Shown here in pieces: positions 53,299 to 63,592 of a stretch of DNA of 64,000 nt (the first letter of the stretch is position 1; each line of letters opens with the position of its first letter). This DNA is from Spiroplasma endosymbiont of Lasioglossum villosulum (GTDB lineage: Bacteria; Bacillota_I; Bacilli_A; Mycoplasmatales; VBWQ01). The notes below the pieces were generated by a model. It worked only from the letters and a program-made list of their open reading frames with translations, searched no databases and was not told the DNA's origin. The translations under genes were made by a program, and so were the position numbers. The stretch lies in NCBI RefSeq assembly GCF_964020195.1, contig NZ_OZ026539.1, positions 1,430,299-1,494,298 on the forward strand, read 5' to 3'.

Positions 53299-53335
53299 AA
53301 AATGCACTTTTAAAATTTATAGAAGTGCATTTTTT
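53299..53335 (+). terminator. mreB operon terminator
   Basis: AAAATGCACTT...AAGTGCATTTTTT hairpin with T-run, 16 bases after the stop. The interval 53336-53523 shows nothing else. Confidence 0.85.
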
Positions 53336-53523
53336 ACTTATATAAATAATAAATTACTATTCAAAATGAAATGAAAAAATAATGGTAATGATTTAGTTAT
53401 CAATTTCAAAAAAAGCAAACAAAAATATAAAATTTCTAGAAGGTACATTTTTTTCTTTCTATGATTATTAATTTAAATAAGGAATTGAAATTATTAATAA
53501 TAATTTTTTTAAAAGGAGATTTT

Positions 53524-54609
53524 ATGAAAAAATATCGTAAATTTTTTATAATTTTCATAGTTTTATTGGTTACTGGTTTACTTGCTTGAATTATTGTTTG
53601 AAGTTGCCAAGTTAATTATAATCGTGATTATTATCTTGGTTTATTACGTTATCGTTGATCATCAGAAATGACTAGTTTTATTAAAGAGAATGAACGAAAA
53701 ATTAAAAACCCAGCTAGTCAAATGGCAAATAATGAATTTAATAGTTTTTATGATAATGCTAGTAAACCATTACCTTTTCTTGATTTTAATCAATTAGCAC
53801 ATGATTTAACTAATACACGACTAGGAACTCAAAACAGTAATGTTGATTGAGAAAAATTATATAAAGATGTTGGTTTAAGTCAACTTGCTACTGAAACAAC
53901 AAAAAAAGAACAATTACGTTTTTATAATATTATGGCAGGAGTATATGGTAAAAATAATATTTTACGTTTAATGCAAAGTGTTACTCAAGCACCAATATCA
54001 AATAAAAACGTCGTTGCTTATAATCAATATTCTTATCTAATTAATAGTCAACGTCAAATTTATGATCCAGATTTTGTTAATACTAAAGAAATTAGCGCAA
54101 ACTATCAAGCGGGTTGATGAGCAACTAATAACATAATTAGTGTTAGTACTCATCAATATGGTCATGCTTTCGATAATTTTTTATCATTAACGGATGATGA
54201 ACGTAGTACGTTTAATAACAATTGAAATTGACCTAAAAATAATAAAATCGAAAATTGTTTACTTAATAAAAATATTTTTAAAATTAATAATGATTATTCA
54301 TCTGTTTGAAGAGCACAAAATCACGTGATGAAGACGCCAATTTCTGATTGTAGTCAATTATTAATGGATTACTTAAATGATAAAGTTAATATTAGTAATA
54401 GTGATTATCAAAAAAGATTAGTATTCCCAATGATTATTGTGCAAAGTAATTATGGTCGTATATTTTGAAGCCAAGCGAAACCCTATAAAAAAGGTGAATT
54501 TTTTGCCGAAGCCTTTGCTGAATGATTATTAACGCCGCAATCTGGACGAGGGTGAAATTGAGAATTATTAAATGATTTTTTTATTAAAAAATTACCAACT
54601 TATTTATAA
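53524..54609 (+). CDS. Membrane-anchored metallopeptidase-like protein with altered active site
   Basis: A 361-residue protein with one N-terminal membrane helix (about residues 7-28) and an extracellular domain. The segment 'SVSTHQYGHAFDNFLSL' near residue 213 has the spacing of a zincin HExxH motif but with Gln in place of the catalytic Glu (HQYGH). A second site 'GEFFAEAFAEWLLTP' near residue 326 would supply the third ligand. It is thus a possible gluzincin relative that is catalytically impaired, or a metal-binding domain. Trp is encoded by UGA many times. AAAAGGAG before the ATG. Confidence 0.65.
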
Positions 54610-54627
54610 ATTTTTCCATAAAATATT

Positions 54628-54756
54628 TTAATTAATAAACTTTTTTAATTCTTCTGTTTTTAAAATTCCTAGAATTTTATTAAAATTAATATTATTTATA
54701 CTAGTTAATCTTAATAATCTTGTATTTTTAATAGTTTTTAATTTATCAAATATCAT
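54628..54756 (-). CDS. Small hypothetical ORF
   Basis: 42 residues, M-I-F-D-K-L-K, basic and Ile/Asn-rich, ending at TAA 54628. A GATAGGAAA site precedes the ATG. Low support because of its size. Confidence 0.3.
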   Translation of the reverse strand: MIFDKLKTIKNTRLLRLTSINNINFNKILGILKTEELKKFIN

Positions 54757-54911
54757 AGATTTCCTATCTTTTTTAATTTTAATCATTAAATTTTAATAAA
54801 TAACTATCCACAAGAAGTCTATTATATAGAGAAACATGAAGCAATATTAATAAAGGAAAATTATATAAAATAATAACCTAAAAATAAAATAATATTTATT
54901 TTTTTTACAAA

Positions 54912-55229
54912 TTAATTATTATTAATAAGTTTTATTAATTTCTTTTGTCTAACAAAATAACCAATTAAAATTAAAACTCCAGGAATAACAAATGTTGTTA
55001 AACTAAATAAACCTGTTAAAAATAATCATTTTTCTTCAATAAAATAATTATTTAAACAAAGTAAAAAGGGAATCACCTGAAATAGTCCATAAATAATTAT
55101 TAAAATAATAACTAATGAAAAATAATTAAAAAATGTAAATATTCCATAAATAATACAACTAATAAGTAATATTATTGACATAATCATTCCAATTATTAAA
55201 CCTATTTTAATAAAATTATTATTTATCAT
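54912..55229 (-). CDS. Small membrane protein, three to four helices
   Basis: A 105-residue hydrophobic protein, M-I-N-N-N-F-I-K, with helices at about residues 8-30, 36-58 and 70-92 and a basic C-terminus ('YFVRQKKLIKL'). AGGAG is present before the ATG. It resembles the small membrane protein at 1245 only in style. No family recognised. Confidence 0.6.
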
Positions 55230-55319
55230 TTTTTGACTACTCCTTTTTTTACTTTATATAAAATTTTAATATAAAATGTTATAATATTATTATACTACTT
55301 ATGGGAGAAAGATAATCTA

Positions 55320-55469
55320 ATGCACAAAATAAATATTTTGTTTAAAAATCAGATTCAAAAGAAAATTAAAGTAAATAATTTATTAAAACATAAAAATCAA
55401 ATTGTATATTTTTATAATGTAATTGTCTTTAAAACATATATATTAGTTTATTATTATTACTATAAATAA
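55320..55469 (+). CDS. Small hypothetical ORF
   Basis: 49 residues starting M-H-K-I-N-I-L-F, Lys/Asn-rich, ending in Tyr-rich 'ILVYYYYYK'. GGGAG lies 12 bases before the ATG, rather far. The rest of 55230-55570 holds nothing else I can support. Confidence 0.3.
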   Translation: MHKINILFKNQIQKKIKVNNLLKHKNQIVYFYNVIVFKTYILVYYYYYK

Positions 55470-55570
55470 AAAACACAAACTTAAAATACTACCAATTGAT
55501 AATAATATTATAAACTACTACTTTTTCAGCTAGATTAATAATTTAACAAGTTAATATTATTATTTTTTGC

Positions 55571-56645
55571 TAAATTGTAAAGGTAAGTGCAACTAAATTA
55601 TTTTTCTATCCAAATATTCGATTGGTGAAAGATAATTTAGTATTTTTCTTGGTCTTTGGTTTAAAGACAATATAAATTTATGAACTTCATTTTTATTAGT
55701 TTTTGAAAAAATAAATTTTTTAGGAAATTTTTCTCTAATTAAACCATTAGTATTTTCATTAGTACCTCTTTGTCAAGGTGAATATGGATTGGCAAAATAA
55801 ATTTTTATATCTAAATTTTTTTCAAGTTGTTGTCAATTTGAAAATTCTTTGCCACGATCAAAAGTAATAGTTTTAACAATGTTTTTAGGAAGAATTGATA
55901 AATAATAACTAACATTTTTATTAATAACTTTAGTAGTTCTGTTTTTAACTAATATTGCTAAAGTAAATCGTGATACTCTTTCAACTAAAGTTATTAAACA
56001 TGATTTGCTTTTACCTCGTGATGATACTATAGTATCTCCTTCTCAATGACCAAGTGTTATACGATCATTAACATTTATATCTCGTTCTTTAATTGATTTA
56101 CCATTAAACTTGCCACGATTTTCTTTAGATTTTCGTTTTTTACCTTTTCTTCTTAAATTTTTACTAGTAACTTTATCAAGCATTCCAAAATAAATTCAAG
56201 TATAAATTGTTTTAAAACTAATAACTCACTCTTTATGAAAATTTTTAATTCTGCCATAAATTTGTTCAGGTGATCAACCTAATAGTAATTTTTGTTGTAC
56301 ATATTTTACTAAATTCTTATTTTTAAACTTATGAAAACTAATATGTGATTGTTTTCGATTTTCAGCTTTATTTTGTGCAATTAATGAAAAATAATGATTA
56401 TTATCTTTATTTCTATTAATTTCTCGAATAATAGTACTAATACTTCGATTAAGATTTTTAGCTATTTCACTAATTTTAAATTTAAATTTCAATTGATTCT
56501 CAATATAAATCCTTTCATCTATGCCAAGATGTTTATAACTCATATAAAAACTCCTTACTTTTTTCTAAACTAAATTTAGCATTATGAAATTTTTATATGA
56601 GAATTTTTTGCAATTTTATTTACTTGCACTTACAAGTATAACTCA
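55571..56645 (-). mobile_element. IS30-family insertion sequence, copy B
   Basis: 1075 bp with the same ends as copy A, flanked by GC on both sides (55569-55570 and 56646-56647). It is in an intergenic region. The transposase lies on the minus strand. Confidence 0.92.
55593..56543 (-). CDS. IS30-family transposase (copy B)
   Basis: 316 residues with the same first 89 residues and the same length as copy A; the DDE motifs are those listed for copy A. Intact frame with UGA as Trp. Confidence 0.95.
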
Positions 56646-56736
56646 GCTTTTTAAAAAAAATCTTTAAAAGAATATTATAAAAATATTAGCCATTGCTTAT
56701 AAAAAATAAATAATATAAAAACTTTTTTTCTAACTA

Positions 56737-56785
56737 AAAGCAGATTGTAATTTGAAGTGTAAGACTTTGAATTACAATCTGCTTT
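56737..56785. terminator. Terminator for the 56823-57422 gene
   Basis: Perfect 16-base arms AAAGCAGATTGTAATT and AATTACAATCTGCTTT around a 17-base loop, downstream of the minus-strand secreted-protein gene. Confidence 0.75.
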
Positions 56786-56822
56786 AATAATTTTATATTA
56801 TAACTTTATTTTAAATATTTAA

Positions 56823-57422
56823 TTAATAATCTATTGCAAATTTCAATCCATACCCTAAACTTCTAGTTAAATATACATTAGAAAATGACATATCGAATGT
56901 TAATTTTGCAGGAAATAAAAATTGAATGTGTCAATCAAGATTATCAAAAAATAATGCAGTAGTTATACCTCTAACAACTTCAGCAGTTGCTAAAAAATCT
57001 TGATACGATTCTTTAAATGAAAAATTCATTCTATTATATGCTACTTCTTCATCTGTAATTTTTCCCTCATTAATTTTATTAATTTCTTTTCCCATTATTT
57101 TTAAAGGAACAGAAAATACATCATAATGATCTGAACCTCAATCTATTTTATCTGAACCATTATTTAAAAATCATTCTAATATTCTAATAGATTTTGGTTT
57201 TTGAAAAGATTTTAAACCTGTAGAAACTACAAAATCTCAACTTTCATAAGCTGGATTTGATATTGATGATGTTTTATAACTATGAACAATATCTTTTTTA
57301 TTTTCACTAAATTCATAAGTTATTTCTTTAACTTCTTTTGGACTATTATTTATATTTAAAAAATTATTTGCATTTGTAAATGCTAAACCAATCGTTCCTA
57401 ATAATGTTACTAAAGTTTTCAT
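56823..57422 (-). CDS. Secreted hypothetical protein
   Basis: A 199-residue protein with an N-terminal export signal 'MKTLVTLLGTIGLAFTNA' without lipobox Cys, so it is likely secreted. The body has several UGA Trp codons and aromatic-rich strands ('TTALFFDNLDWHIQFLFPAK'). AAAGGAAA precedes the ATG. No family recognised. It faces copy B of the IS. Confidence 0.65.
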
Positions 57423-57643
57423 ATATATTTTCCTTTCATAAATTAAAATATTACATTTTTATTTGGGAGGTTCCCAAAAAAGTAGGAAGATGAATTACTA
57501 GATAAATAAATTCTTTCCAATATTACCATTTAAAAATGATGATAGAAAAATTAAATTCTCTTTTACCCTTAAATTTATATTCGACGTATTTTAAAAAATA
57601 TATATTTAAATAAAATAAAAATTATTCTCAAAGTTATTATTAA

Positions 57644-57674
57644 GGAAAAAGACAAGAAATAATCTTGTCTTTTT
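57644..57674. terminator. Terminator-like hairpin
   Basis: AAAAAGACAAGA-AATAA-TCTTGTCTTTTTTTT. It marks the left side of the phage-like region; no gene directly upstream is recognised, and 57423-57640 shows no ORF. Confidence 0.7.
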
Positions 57675-57859
57675 TTTGTAATTGTAAAATTTTAAAATTT
57701 TTAATAAACCTCTTTAACGCTATTATCAACACGTGTTAGGGAACTAAAAAAGTGAACTACAACACAGTTGTTAAAAATAGTAGCTAGAACATGTGGACTT
57801 GCATGGATAAATAAAAAGTGGAGTGATACCTAATAAAATATACTAACCATTTAATGGTA

Positions 57860-58000
57860 ATTCTTGGGGTGGGAGCGAATTGGAAACTAGTATATATAGA
57901 CCTGTTGTAGGGACCTATTGTATTAATTCTATTCTTTATTTAACCAACCTTGCCACCCCCCAGTGAGCAAGTGTTGGTTTTATTTTTTATTTTTTTTGAA
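57860..58000 (+). other. GC-richer non-coding region with hairpin ahead of phage-like cassette
   Basis: 57700-58263 holds no gene. It includes GGGGTGGGAGCG and a hairpin AACCAAC-CTTGC...GCAAG-TGTTGGTT (about 57940-57979) around CCACCCCCCAGTGA, followed by a T-run, the same unusual C/G-rich texture as the cluster at 39455-39538. It may hold promoter, terminator and replication signals of the element. Confidence 0.5.
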
Positions 58001-58263
58001 AATTTTTTTGGGCGAGAAAATAAATTTCAAACTTGTAAAAAAAATTGAGCGGTGCCGGTTCAATTAAAATATTAATTTGTTTAACACAAATTAAATAAAT
58101 ATTGAATCGAATGCCTCGATTTCTTTTTAAAATTTCACAATTTATTTTTGAGCCCAGAATTTCTGAAATGAATAAAACTAATAGTAGTATTATTAATAAT
58201 CTAAAAATCAAAATATATGTTCTTTATGCTATAAGCAACAGAACATATTAGGAAAGAATTATT

Positions 58264-58782
58264 ATGCAAATAGAATTTAAAAAAGAACAAATGGTTAAAG
58301 ATAAACCACAAGCTATTCTTATTGATTATGGTGAATATAAATTACAATGTCCAAAATGAATGGTTAAAAATAATAGTTTTATTGCTGATGATAAATATAC
58401 ATATTGAGTTTTTAATTTAGAAAATATTAAAAGAGAATTAAGTGGTAATGAATTAATAAAATTATTAGAACCATATATTACAGACCAAAAAATAACTGTT
58501 AATAAACCAACTGCTTCAAAAGAATATTATCTTAATGATATAAAACTTGAACCATTAAAATTTTATGAACAGCATAATAGTTGATTTATGGGTGAAATAA
58601 CAGATAACAAAACTAAAATTACTAATCCTTGTTTTAAATATAACATTACGTGAGAAGAAAACAGAAAATGTTTTAAAATAAATAATCCATATAAACATGA
58701 TGATTTACCAATTAATTATATAGTTACTTCTTATAAGGAAATTTCAACTCATAATGAAAAAGTATTTTTGTTGAACATGTAA
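58264..58782 (+). CDS. Phage-like hypothetical protein
   Basis: 172 residues, MQIEFKKEQMVKDKPQ, with many aromatic residues and UGA Trp codons ('FYEQHNSWFMGEI'). AGGAAAG precedes the ATG. First gene of the packed cassette; it overlaps the next gene by 29 bases. Function unknown. Confidence 0.65.
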
Positions 58783-58924
58783 ACAAAATAAATTAGATTA
58801 TTTATTCTTTAATACTAATGATATAAAAACAAGAAAATATTTTTTAAGAGATAAAAATAGTAAAACAATTTGTTACGACTGTATCTTAAATATTAGGTTA
58901 AGCAGGAGGTATAAATATGGATAA
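58754..58924 (+). CDS. Small zinc-ribbon protein
   Basis: 56 residues, M-K-K-Y-F-C-W-T-C-K: CWTC near the start and CYDC near residue 42 form a CxxC...CxxC zinc ribbon. Trp is UGA. It overlaps both neighbours (29 and 8 bases), so it is translated in a coupled way. Confidence 0.6.
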
Positions 58925-59072
58925 AGAAAAATTAATTTATTATCTTGATAATGAATTTATGGAATTACTTAAAGATGATATTAGTGATGAAATTAAAATT
59001 AATATTAGTAATTGAAAAATGAAATTAATAATGAGATTACAAGAAAAAATTAAAAATGGAAACTTTGATTAA
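58917..59072 (+). CDS. Small helical protein, 'KEKLL' family
   Basis: 51 residues, 'MDKEKLIYYLDNEFMELL' to 'KIKNGNFD'. The same ends (M(D/N)KEKL(I/L).Y ... I..G.FD) occur in the ORFs at 60095 and 62522. AGGAGG precedes the ATG. Function unknown. Confidence 0.6.
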
Positions 59073-59074
59073 TA

Positions 59075-59512
59075 ATGCAATATGACTTAATTATTGGAAT
59101 TGACCCTGCTGGAATTGGTAATAATGGAATCGTTATATATTCAAATGAAACTAATAGTATTGTTTTAAATAAAACATTTAAAACAAAAACTATTTTAGAA
59201 AGTAAAGATTTTTATAAAATATATTTTCAAATAACTAAAAACAAATTTATTGATAAAAAAATATTAGTTATTGTAGAAAATTTCTTTTTAACTTCAAAAC
59301 AATTATTAACTAATCCATTAGCAACACCTAAAATTATTGGTGCATTAATGGTATTAGTAGAAGACGTTATGAATTGAGATTTTCAAGAAAGCGAACCAAA
59401 AAATAAAACTAAAATAGAAAATTATAAAGGAAATATAAAATTTACAAAACATGAACAAGATGCATATAAACATATTCAATATTATTTAAGGAATTATAAA
59501 AATGAAAGATAA
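59075..59512 (+). CDS. RuvC-like Holliday junction resolvase (phage type)
   Basis: 145 residues with the RNase H-fold metal sites of RuvC: 'LIIGIDPAGIGNNGIVIY' (first Asp), 'KKILVIVENFFLTSKQ' (Glu) and 'FTKHEQDAYKHIQYYL' (C-terminal Asp). The length fits phage RuvC-like enzymes. It would resolve branched replication or recombination intermediates. Its start overlaps the preceding stop region. Confidence 0.75.
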
Positions 59513-59795
59513 AGCAAATTATGTCAAATTAACAGTAAAACTGAGTAACACTATTGAAGCAAAATATTACGAAAAAGGTAATAAAGAATTATATTATAGT
59601 GTTCGTGGTCAATGAAATGGATTAAACTACGTTACTTTAATTTTTAATAACCCAAAACTTTATAGACGCTGTATTTTATTAAACAAAAATGATGAAATTA
59701 TTGTAACTGGTCAAATCTTTAACACTTTAAACATTCCTAAAAATCGTGCATTTTGTTCAATAAATGTTAAATGATTTAAAAAATGAAAAGAGTAA
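59502..59795 (+). CDS. SSB-like protein
   Basis: 97 residues: 'YVKLTVKLSNTIEAKYY' followed by beta-rich 'YVTLIFNNPKLYRRCILL' and 'DEIIVTGQIFNTLN', consistent with a small OB-fold. Next to a resolvase, a ssDNA-binding role is likely but inferred. Overlaps the ruvC-like gene by 11 bases; AAGGAATT is its ribosome site. Confidence 0.5.
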
Positions 59796-59798
59796 AAA

Positions 59799-59957
59799 AT
59801 GATATTATGAAAATTTTTATTAATAGTACCAATATTAATAACAAGTATAACACTAATAATATTTTTAATATTTATTATTAAAGAATTAAAAAATGAATAT
59901 AAAGTATTAAAAATATTAAATGAAATTGCTAATCAAATTGAAAATAAGGAGAAATAA
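59799..59957 (+). CDS. Small single-TM protein
   Basis: 52 residues, one membrane helix (residues 6-27, 'LLIVPILITSITLIIFLIFI') followed by a charged helix. UGA Trp at codon 4. Overlap-style spacing to neighbours. Confidence 0.6.
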
Positions 59958-59958
59958 T

Positions 59959-60102
59959 ATGAAATATGAAGATAAATGTTCTATGTGCAATAAAGTAAAA
60001 GAAAACTTTTTATCCAATACCTGTAATAGTTGTTGATTAGAAGCAGTTAATAAATGAAATAGAAGAAGTTGAGGAAATTTAGGAGACTTTGATAATGAAT
60101 AA
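59959..60102 (+). CDS. Small zinc-ribbon protein
   Basis: 47 residues: 'KCSMCNKVKENFLSNTCNSC' with CxxC...CxxC, then Trp/Arg-rich. AAGGAG before ATG. Overlaps the next gene by 8 bases. Confidence 0.6.
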
Positions 60103-60199
60103 AGAAAAATTACTTAAATATATGAAAGATATAATTAAATGAACTAAAAAAATTAATTATACAAACTCTGATTTTGACAAAAATATTTTAAATTTATGC

Positions 60200-61274
60200 T
60201 GAGTTATACTTGTAAGTGCAAGTAAATAAAATTGCAAAAAATTCTCATATAAAAATTTCATAATGCTAAATTTAGTTTAGAAAAAAGTAAGGAGTTTTTA
60301 TATGAGTTATAAACATCTTGGCATAGATGAAAGGATTTATATTGAGAATCAATTGAAATTTAAATTTAAAATTAGTGAAATAGCTAAAAATCTTAATCGA
60401 AGTATTAGTACTATTATTCGAGAAATTAATAGAAATAAAGATAATAATCATTATTTTTCATTAATTGCACAAAATAAAGCTGAAAATCGAAAACAATCAC
60501 ATATTAGTTTTCATAAGTTTAAAAATAAGAATTTAGTAAAATATGTACAACAAAAATTACTATTAGGTTGATCACCTGAACAAATTTATGGCAGAATTAA
60601 AAATTTTCATAAAGAGTGAGTTATTAGTTTTAAAACAATTTATACTTGAATTTATTTTGGAATGCTTGATAAAGTTACTAGTAAAAATTTAAGAAGAAAA
60701 GGTAAAAAACGAAAATCTAAAGAAAATCGTGGCAAGTTTAATGGTAAATCAATTAAAGAACGAGATATAAATGTTAATGATCGTATAACACTTGGTCATT
60801 GAGAAGGAGATACTATAGTATCATCACGAGGTAAAAGCAAATCATGTTTAATAACTTTAGTTGAAAGAGTATCACGATTTACTTTAGCAATATTAGTTAA
60901 AAACAGAACTACTAAAGTTATTAATAAAAATGTTAGTTATTATTTATCAATTCTTCCTAAAAACATTGTTAAAACTATTACTTTTGATCGTGGCAAAGAA
61001 TTTTCAAATTGACAACAACTTGAAAAAAATTTAGATATAAAAATTTATTTTGCCAATCCATATTCACCTTGACAAAGAGGTACTAATGAAAATACTAATG
61101 GTTTAATTAGAGAAAAATTTCCTAAAAAATTTATTTTTTCAAAAACTAATAAAAATGAAGTTCATAAATTTATATTGTCTTTAAACCAAAGACCAAGAAA
61201 AATACTAAATTATCTTTCACCAATCGAATATTTGGATAGAAAAATAATTTAGTTGCACTTACCTTTACAATTTA
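60200..61274 (+). mobile_element. IS30-family insertion sequence, copy C
   Basis: 1075 bp in plus orientation, flanked by GC (60198-60199 and 61275-61276). Removing it with one GC restores the interrupted reading frame, which fixes the ends of the element and the 2-bp duplication. Confidence 0.93.
60302..61252 (+). CDS. IS30-family transposase (copy C)
   Basis: 316 residues with the same start, stop and DDE motifs as copy A. Confidence 0.95.
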
Positions 61275-61314
61275 GCTTATTAATTGAAAAAATAGAAAAA
61301 GGTGAATTTGACTA

Positions 61315-61551
61315 ATGATAATATTACCTACTTTGTTTGAAAATAAAAATGAAATTGAAATATTATCACCATTTCCAAAAGCAATTCATACAAGTAATGA
61401 TATTAGAGCAATTATTTTAAGACAATACCCAAATGTTAAATCCAAACACATAATTGTTTCGGACCCAGAAAGTAATGTTGCATTAATAGTTGGTAATAAT
61501 GATGTTTATCAAGGTTGAATTAAAGTAACAATTAAAAAATTAGAAAATTAA
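61315..61551 (+). CDS. Phage-like hypothetical protein
   Basis: 78 residues, MIILPTLFENKNEIEILSPF, mostly beta-like, with 'SDPESNVALIVGNNDVYQGW'. It starts at the TAATG overlap with the interrupted gene. Function unknown. Confidence 0.6.
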
Positions 61552-61565
61552 AGGAGAATAAAAAA

Positions 61566-61679
61566 ATGAAAAAGGAAAAAATTAAAATTAGAAATTATGA
61601 ATTTGAATTATATGAATATCAAGTAAATACTTTATTAGATATTGTAAGAGAAATGTTAAAAGTAAATAAAGGAGATTAA
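61566..61679 (+). CDS. Very small phage-like ORF
   Basis: 37 residues, MKKEKIKIRNYEFELYEYQ, amphipathic. AAAGGAG before the ATG and close packing support it. Confidence 0.45.
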   Translation: MKKEKIKIRNYEFELYEYQVNTLLDIVREMLKVNKGD

Positions 61680-61680
61680 A

Positions 61681-62505
61681 ATGCCAAACGAAAATACACA
61701 ATCAAATTATACTTTAACTAAGTTAATTAGAACTGGTATAAGTCCAATTTGTACAATGATTGGTACAAGTGCTTATTATGGTCAAGTAATTGCAAATCCA
61801 GTATTAGGTTCAATTAATAGTTTATTATTTGGTAAAAAATTAGGTTTAGATATATGAAATTTAAATCAAAGACCAAATACTAAAACTAAATTAATTAATA
61901 GTAGTAAAAAAATATTATTAGGTTTAGGAACAATTGGTTTAGCAAATTATAGTAAATGAACAGAAAATAATATTAGTCCTATTATTCCTACAACATCAAC
62001 TCCAATAACTACTACAACTACAACAGAAGGTCCTCCATGATTACTATTAAATAAACAAGAAAATCAGTCATTAATGAATTGAGATACATATATTAGTTTA
62101 AATGCTTATGGTATATCAAATCTTATTAGTGGATTAACTGAGTTAATACCTAATAAATTTGAAACAATAAGAAAGATTTGTAATATGGCAACTGGTGGAT
62201 GTTTAATATCAAGTGGAGTTACTATGGGTATTAATAATGATTTTAATAATGCTTATGCAGTACCTACTATTATTGCAGGAATAAGTGAAATTATTCATAA
62301 TTTATTACCAATGGAAACAACTAATCATATTGAAGAAATGCAAGAAACATCATTTAATAATGAAACTGCAAGATTAATTAATGATAATAGATTCACAATT
62401 AATAGTGAAAGAACTAGTCAATATGGTAGTGATAATATGAGCGAAGTTCCATTAAATCATGATAATGCTTCACTAAATTGAGATTATAATCACATGAGTT
62501 TATAA
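61681..62505 (+). CDS. Phage-like membrane protein with Thr-rich linker
   Basis: 274 residues. The N-terminal part has hydrophobic segments ('SPICTMIGTSAYYGQVI', 'ILLGLGTIGLANY'), then a Thr/Pro linker 'PTTSTPITTTTTTEGPP' near residue 105, then further hydrophobic helices ('NMATGGCLISSGVTMGI') and a polar Asn/Glu-rich C-terminus. This is compatible with a virion or membrane protein. AAAGGAG precedes the ATG. Function unknown. Confidence 0.6.
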
Positions 62506-62521
62506 AGGAGGTGAATAATTT

Positions 62522-62680
62522 ATGAATAAAGAAAAATTACTTGAATATTATAATAATGAAATTCATACATATAAAGAGAGAATGGAACAATTAAATAAAG
62601 AAATTGCCTTATTAGTAAGCATTATAAGTAATTCAAAATCGATGATTGAAAGAATTAATGGTGGTCAATTTGATGAATAA
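62522..62680 (+). CDS. Small helical protein, 'KEKLL' family
   Basis: 52 residues, 'MNKEKLLEYYNNEIHTYKER' to 'ERINGGQFDE'. Third member of the family seen at 58917 and 60095. AAAGGAGG before the ATG. Confidence 0.6.
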   Translation: MNKEKLLEYYNNEIHTYKERMEQLNKEIALLVSIISNSKSMIERINGGQFDE

Positions 62681-62714
62681 TTAAAAAATAAATAATTGAA
62701 AGGAAAATATTGAA

Positions 62715-62903
62715 ATGAAAGAATTTTTACATGAATTAATAATTATTGGAACAAGTGTTGGAACATTAATTTGCAGAGAAATTATTGTTTTATTAAAAAG
62801 ATTTATCACAACTCCAAAACATGTTAGAGCAAATAACAAAATTATAAAACATCAAAAAAAATTAGCAAAATTAAATGAAAAGATTAATAAAGGAGAAAAA
62901 TAA
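62715..62903 (+). CDS. Small single-TM basic protein
   Basis: 62 residues: a membrane helix (about residues 8-30, 'LIIIGTSVGTLICREIIVLL') followed by a strongly basic tail ('HQKKLAKLNEKINKGEK'). The size and layout resemble minor coat proteins of filamentous phages, but no specific match is claimed. Confidence 0.6.
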   Translation: MKEFLHELIIIGTSVGTLICREIIVLLKRFITTPKHVRANNKIIKHQKKLAKLNEKINKGEK

Positions 62904-62904
62904 T

Positions 62905-63090
62905 ATGACAAAAATTGAATTTAATGAAAAATATAGAAAACAAGATATTAGTATTGATAGAGATTTTGATTTACATATTGATAATTGTTTTAAATTTTCT
63001 GATATTGATACATTAGAAAATGCAGTTAATGATTATAAAAAATTAATAAGTGAAATACCACAATTAGTTAAAGATTGATTATTGGGATAA
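62905..63090 (+). CDS. Phage-like small hypothetical protein
   Basis: 61 residues, MTKIEFNEKYRKQDISIDRD, acidic, ending 'LVKDWLLG'. AAAGGAG precedes the ATG. Function unknown. Confidence 0.6.
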
Positions 63091-63107
63091 GATTAGGAGA
63101 ATGTTAA

Positions 63108-63482
63108 ATGTTAGAAAATAAAGATAATGTTCAACAAACAACTGAACCTTTAACTGAAAATAATGTTCAACAAGAAATAGAAAATAAAGATAATGAAGCA
63201 GAAAATAAGTTAAATAAACTTAATCAAGAAATTAAAGAAAAAGAAATAATTAATATATTTAAAAAATATCAAGTTAAAACTGAATTTTATGATTATTTAA
63301 AATTTAAAACTAATAATTTAGAAAATTCAAAAATTGAAGAAACTATTAAAAAAATGATTAAAGAACAACCAGTATTTAAAGAAACAATTAATACAGGTGG
63401 AAATAAACAAATAATTATTAATAATAAAACAAATGATAAAGAAAATTTTTTAATTAATTATAAAAAGAAAAATTATTTATAA
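63108..63482 (+). CDS. Phage-like acidic coiled protein (scaffold-like?)
   Basis: 124 residues: a Gln/Glu/Asn-rich N-terminal coil, then 'KKYQVKTEFYDYLKFKTNN' and 'MIKEQPVFKETINTGGNKQ'. This layout resembles small capsid scaffolding proteins of tailed phages, which precede the capsid gene; the next ORF here is broken by an IS, so this cannot be checked. Low certainty on function. Confidence 0.55.
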   Translation: MLENKDNVQQTTEPLTENNVQQEIENKDNEAENKLNKLNQEIKEKEIINIFKKYQVKTEFYDYLKFKTNNLENSKIEETIKKMIKEQPVFKETINTGGNKQIIINNKTNDKENFLINYKKKNYL

Positions 63483-63500
63483 ACGAAAGGAAGAAATAAA

Positions 63501-63592
63501 ATGTCAGTACCATTTAATCAAAATTTAGACAATACAGAGAGATTAGTAGAAGCGCCAGAATTTATAGAATTTTTTAAAATACTAAATTGTAA
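63501..63592 (+). pseudogene. 5' end of a phage-like gene interrupted by IS30 copy D
   Basis: Starts M-S-V-P-F-N-Q-N-L after GAAAGGAAG and encodes 'LVEAPEFIEFFKI' before IS sequence begins at 63593. The remainder must lie beyond the window. Given the preceding scaffold-like gene it could be a capsid gene; this is only a guess. Confidence 0.5.

Larger units (their letters stand above)
60095..61315 (+). pseudogene. Small 'KEKLL' family gene interrupted by IS30
   Basis: The 5' part 'MNKEKLLKYMKDIIKW' to 'NILNLC' (60095-60199) and the 3' part 'LLIEKIEKGEFD' (61277-61315) join in frame when the IS and one GC are removed, giving a protein of about 50 residues of the same family as the ORFs at 58917 and 62522. 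Its stop overlaps the ATG of the next gene (TAATG). Confidence 0.7.
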
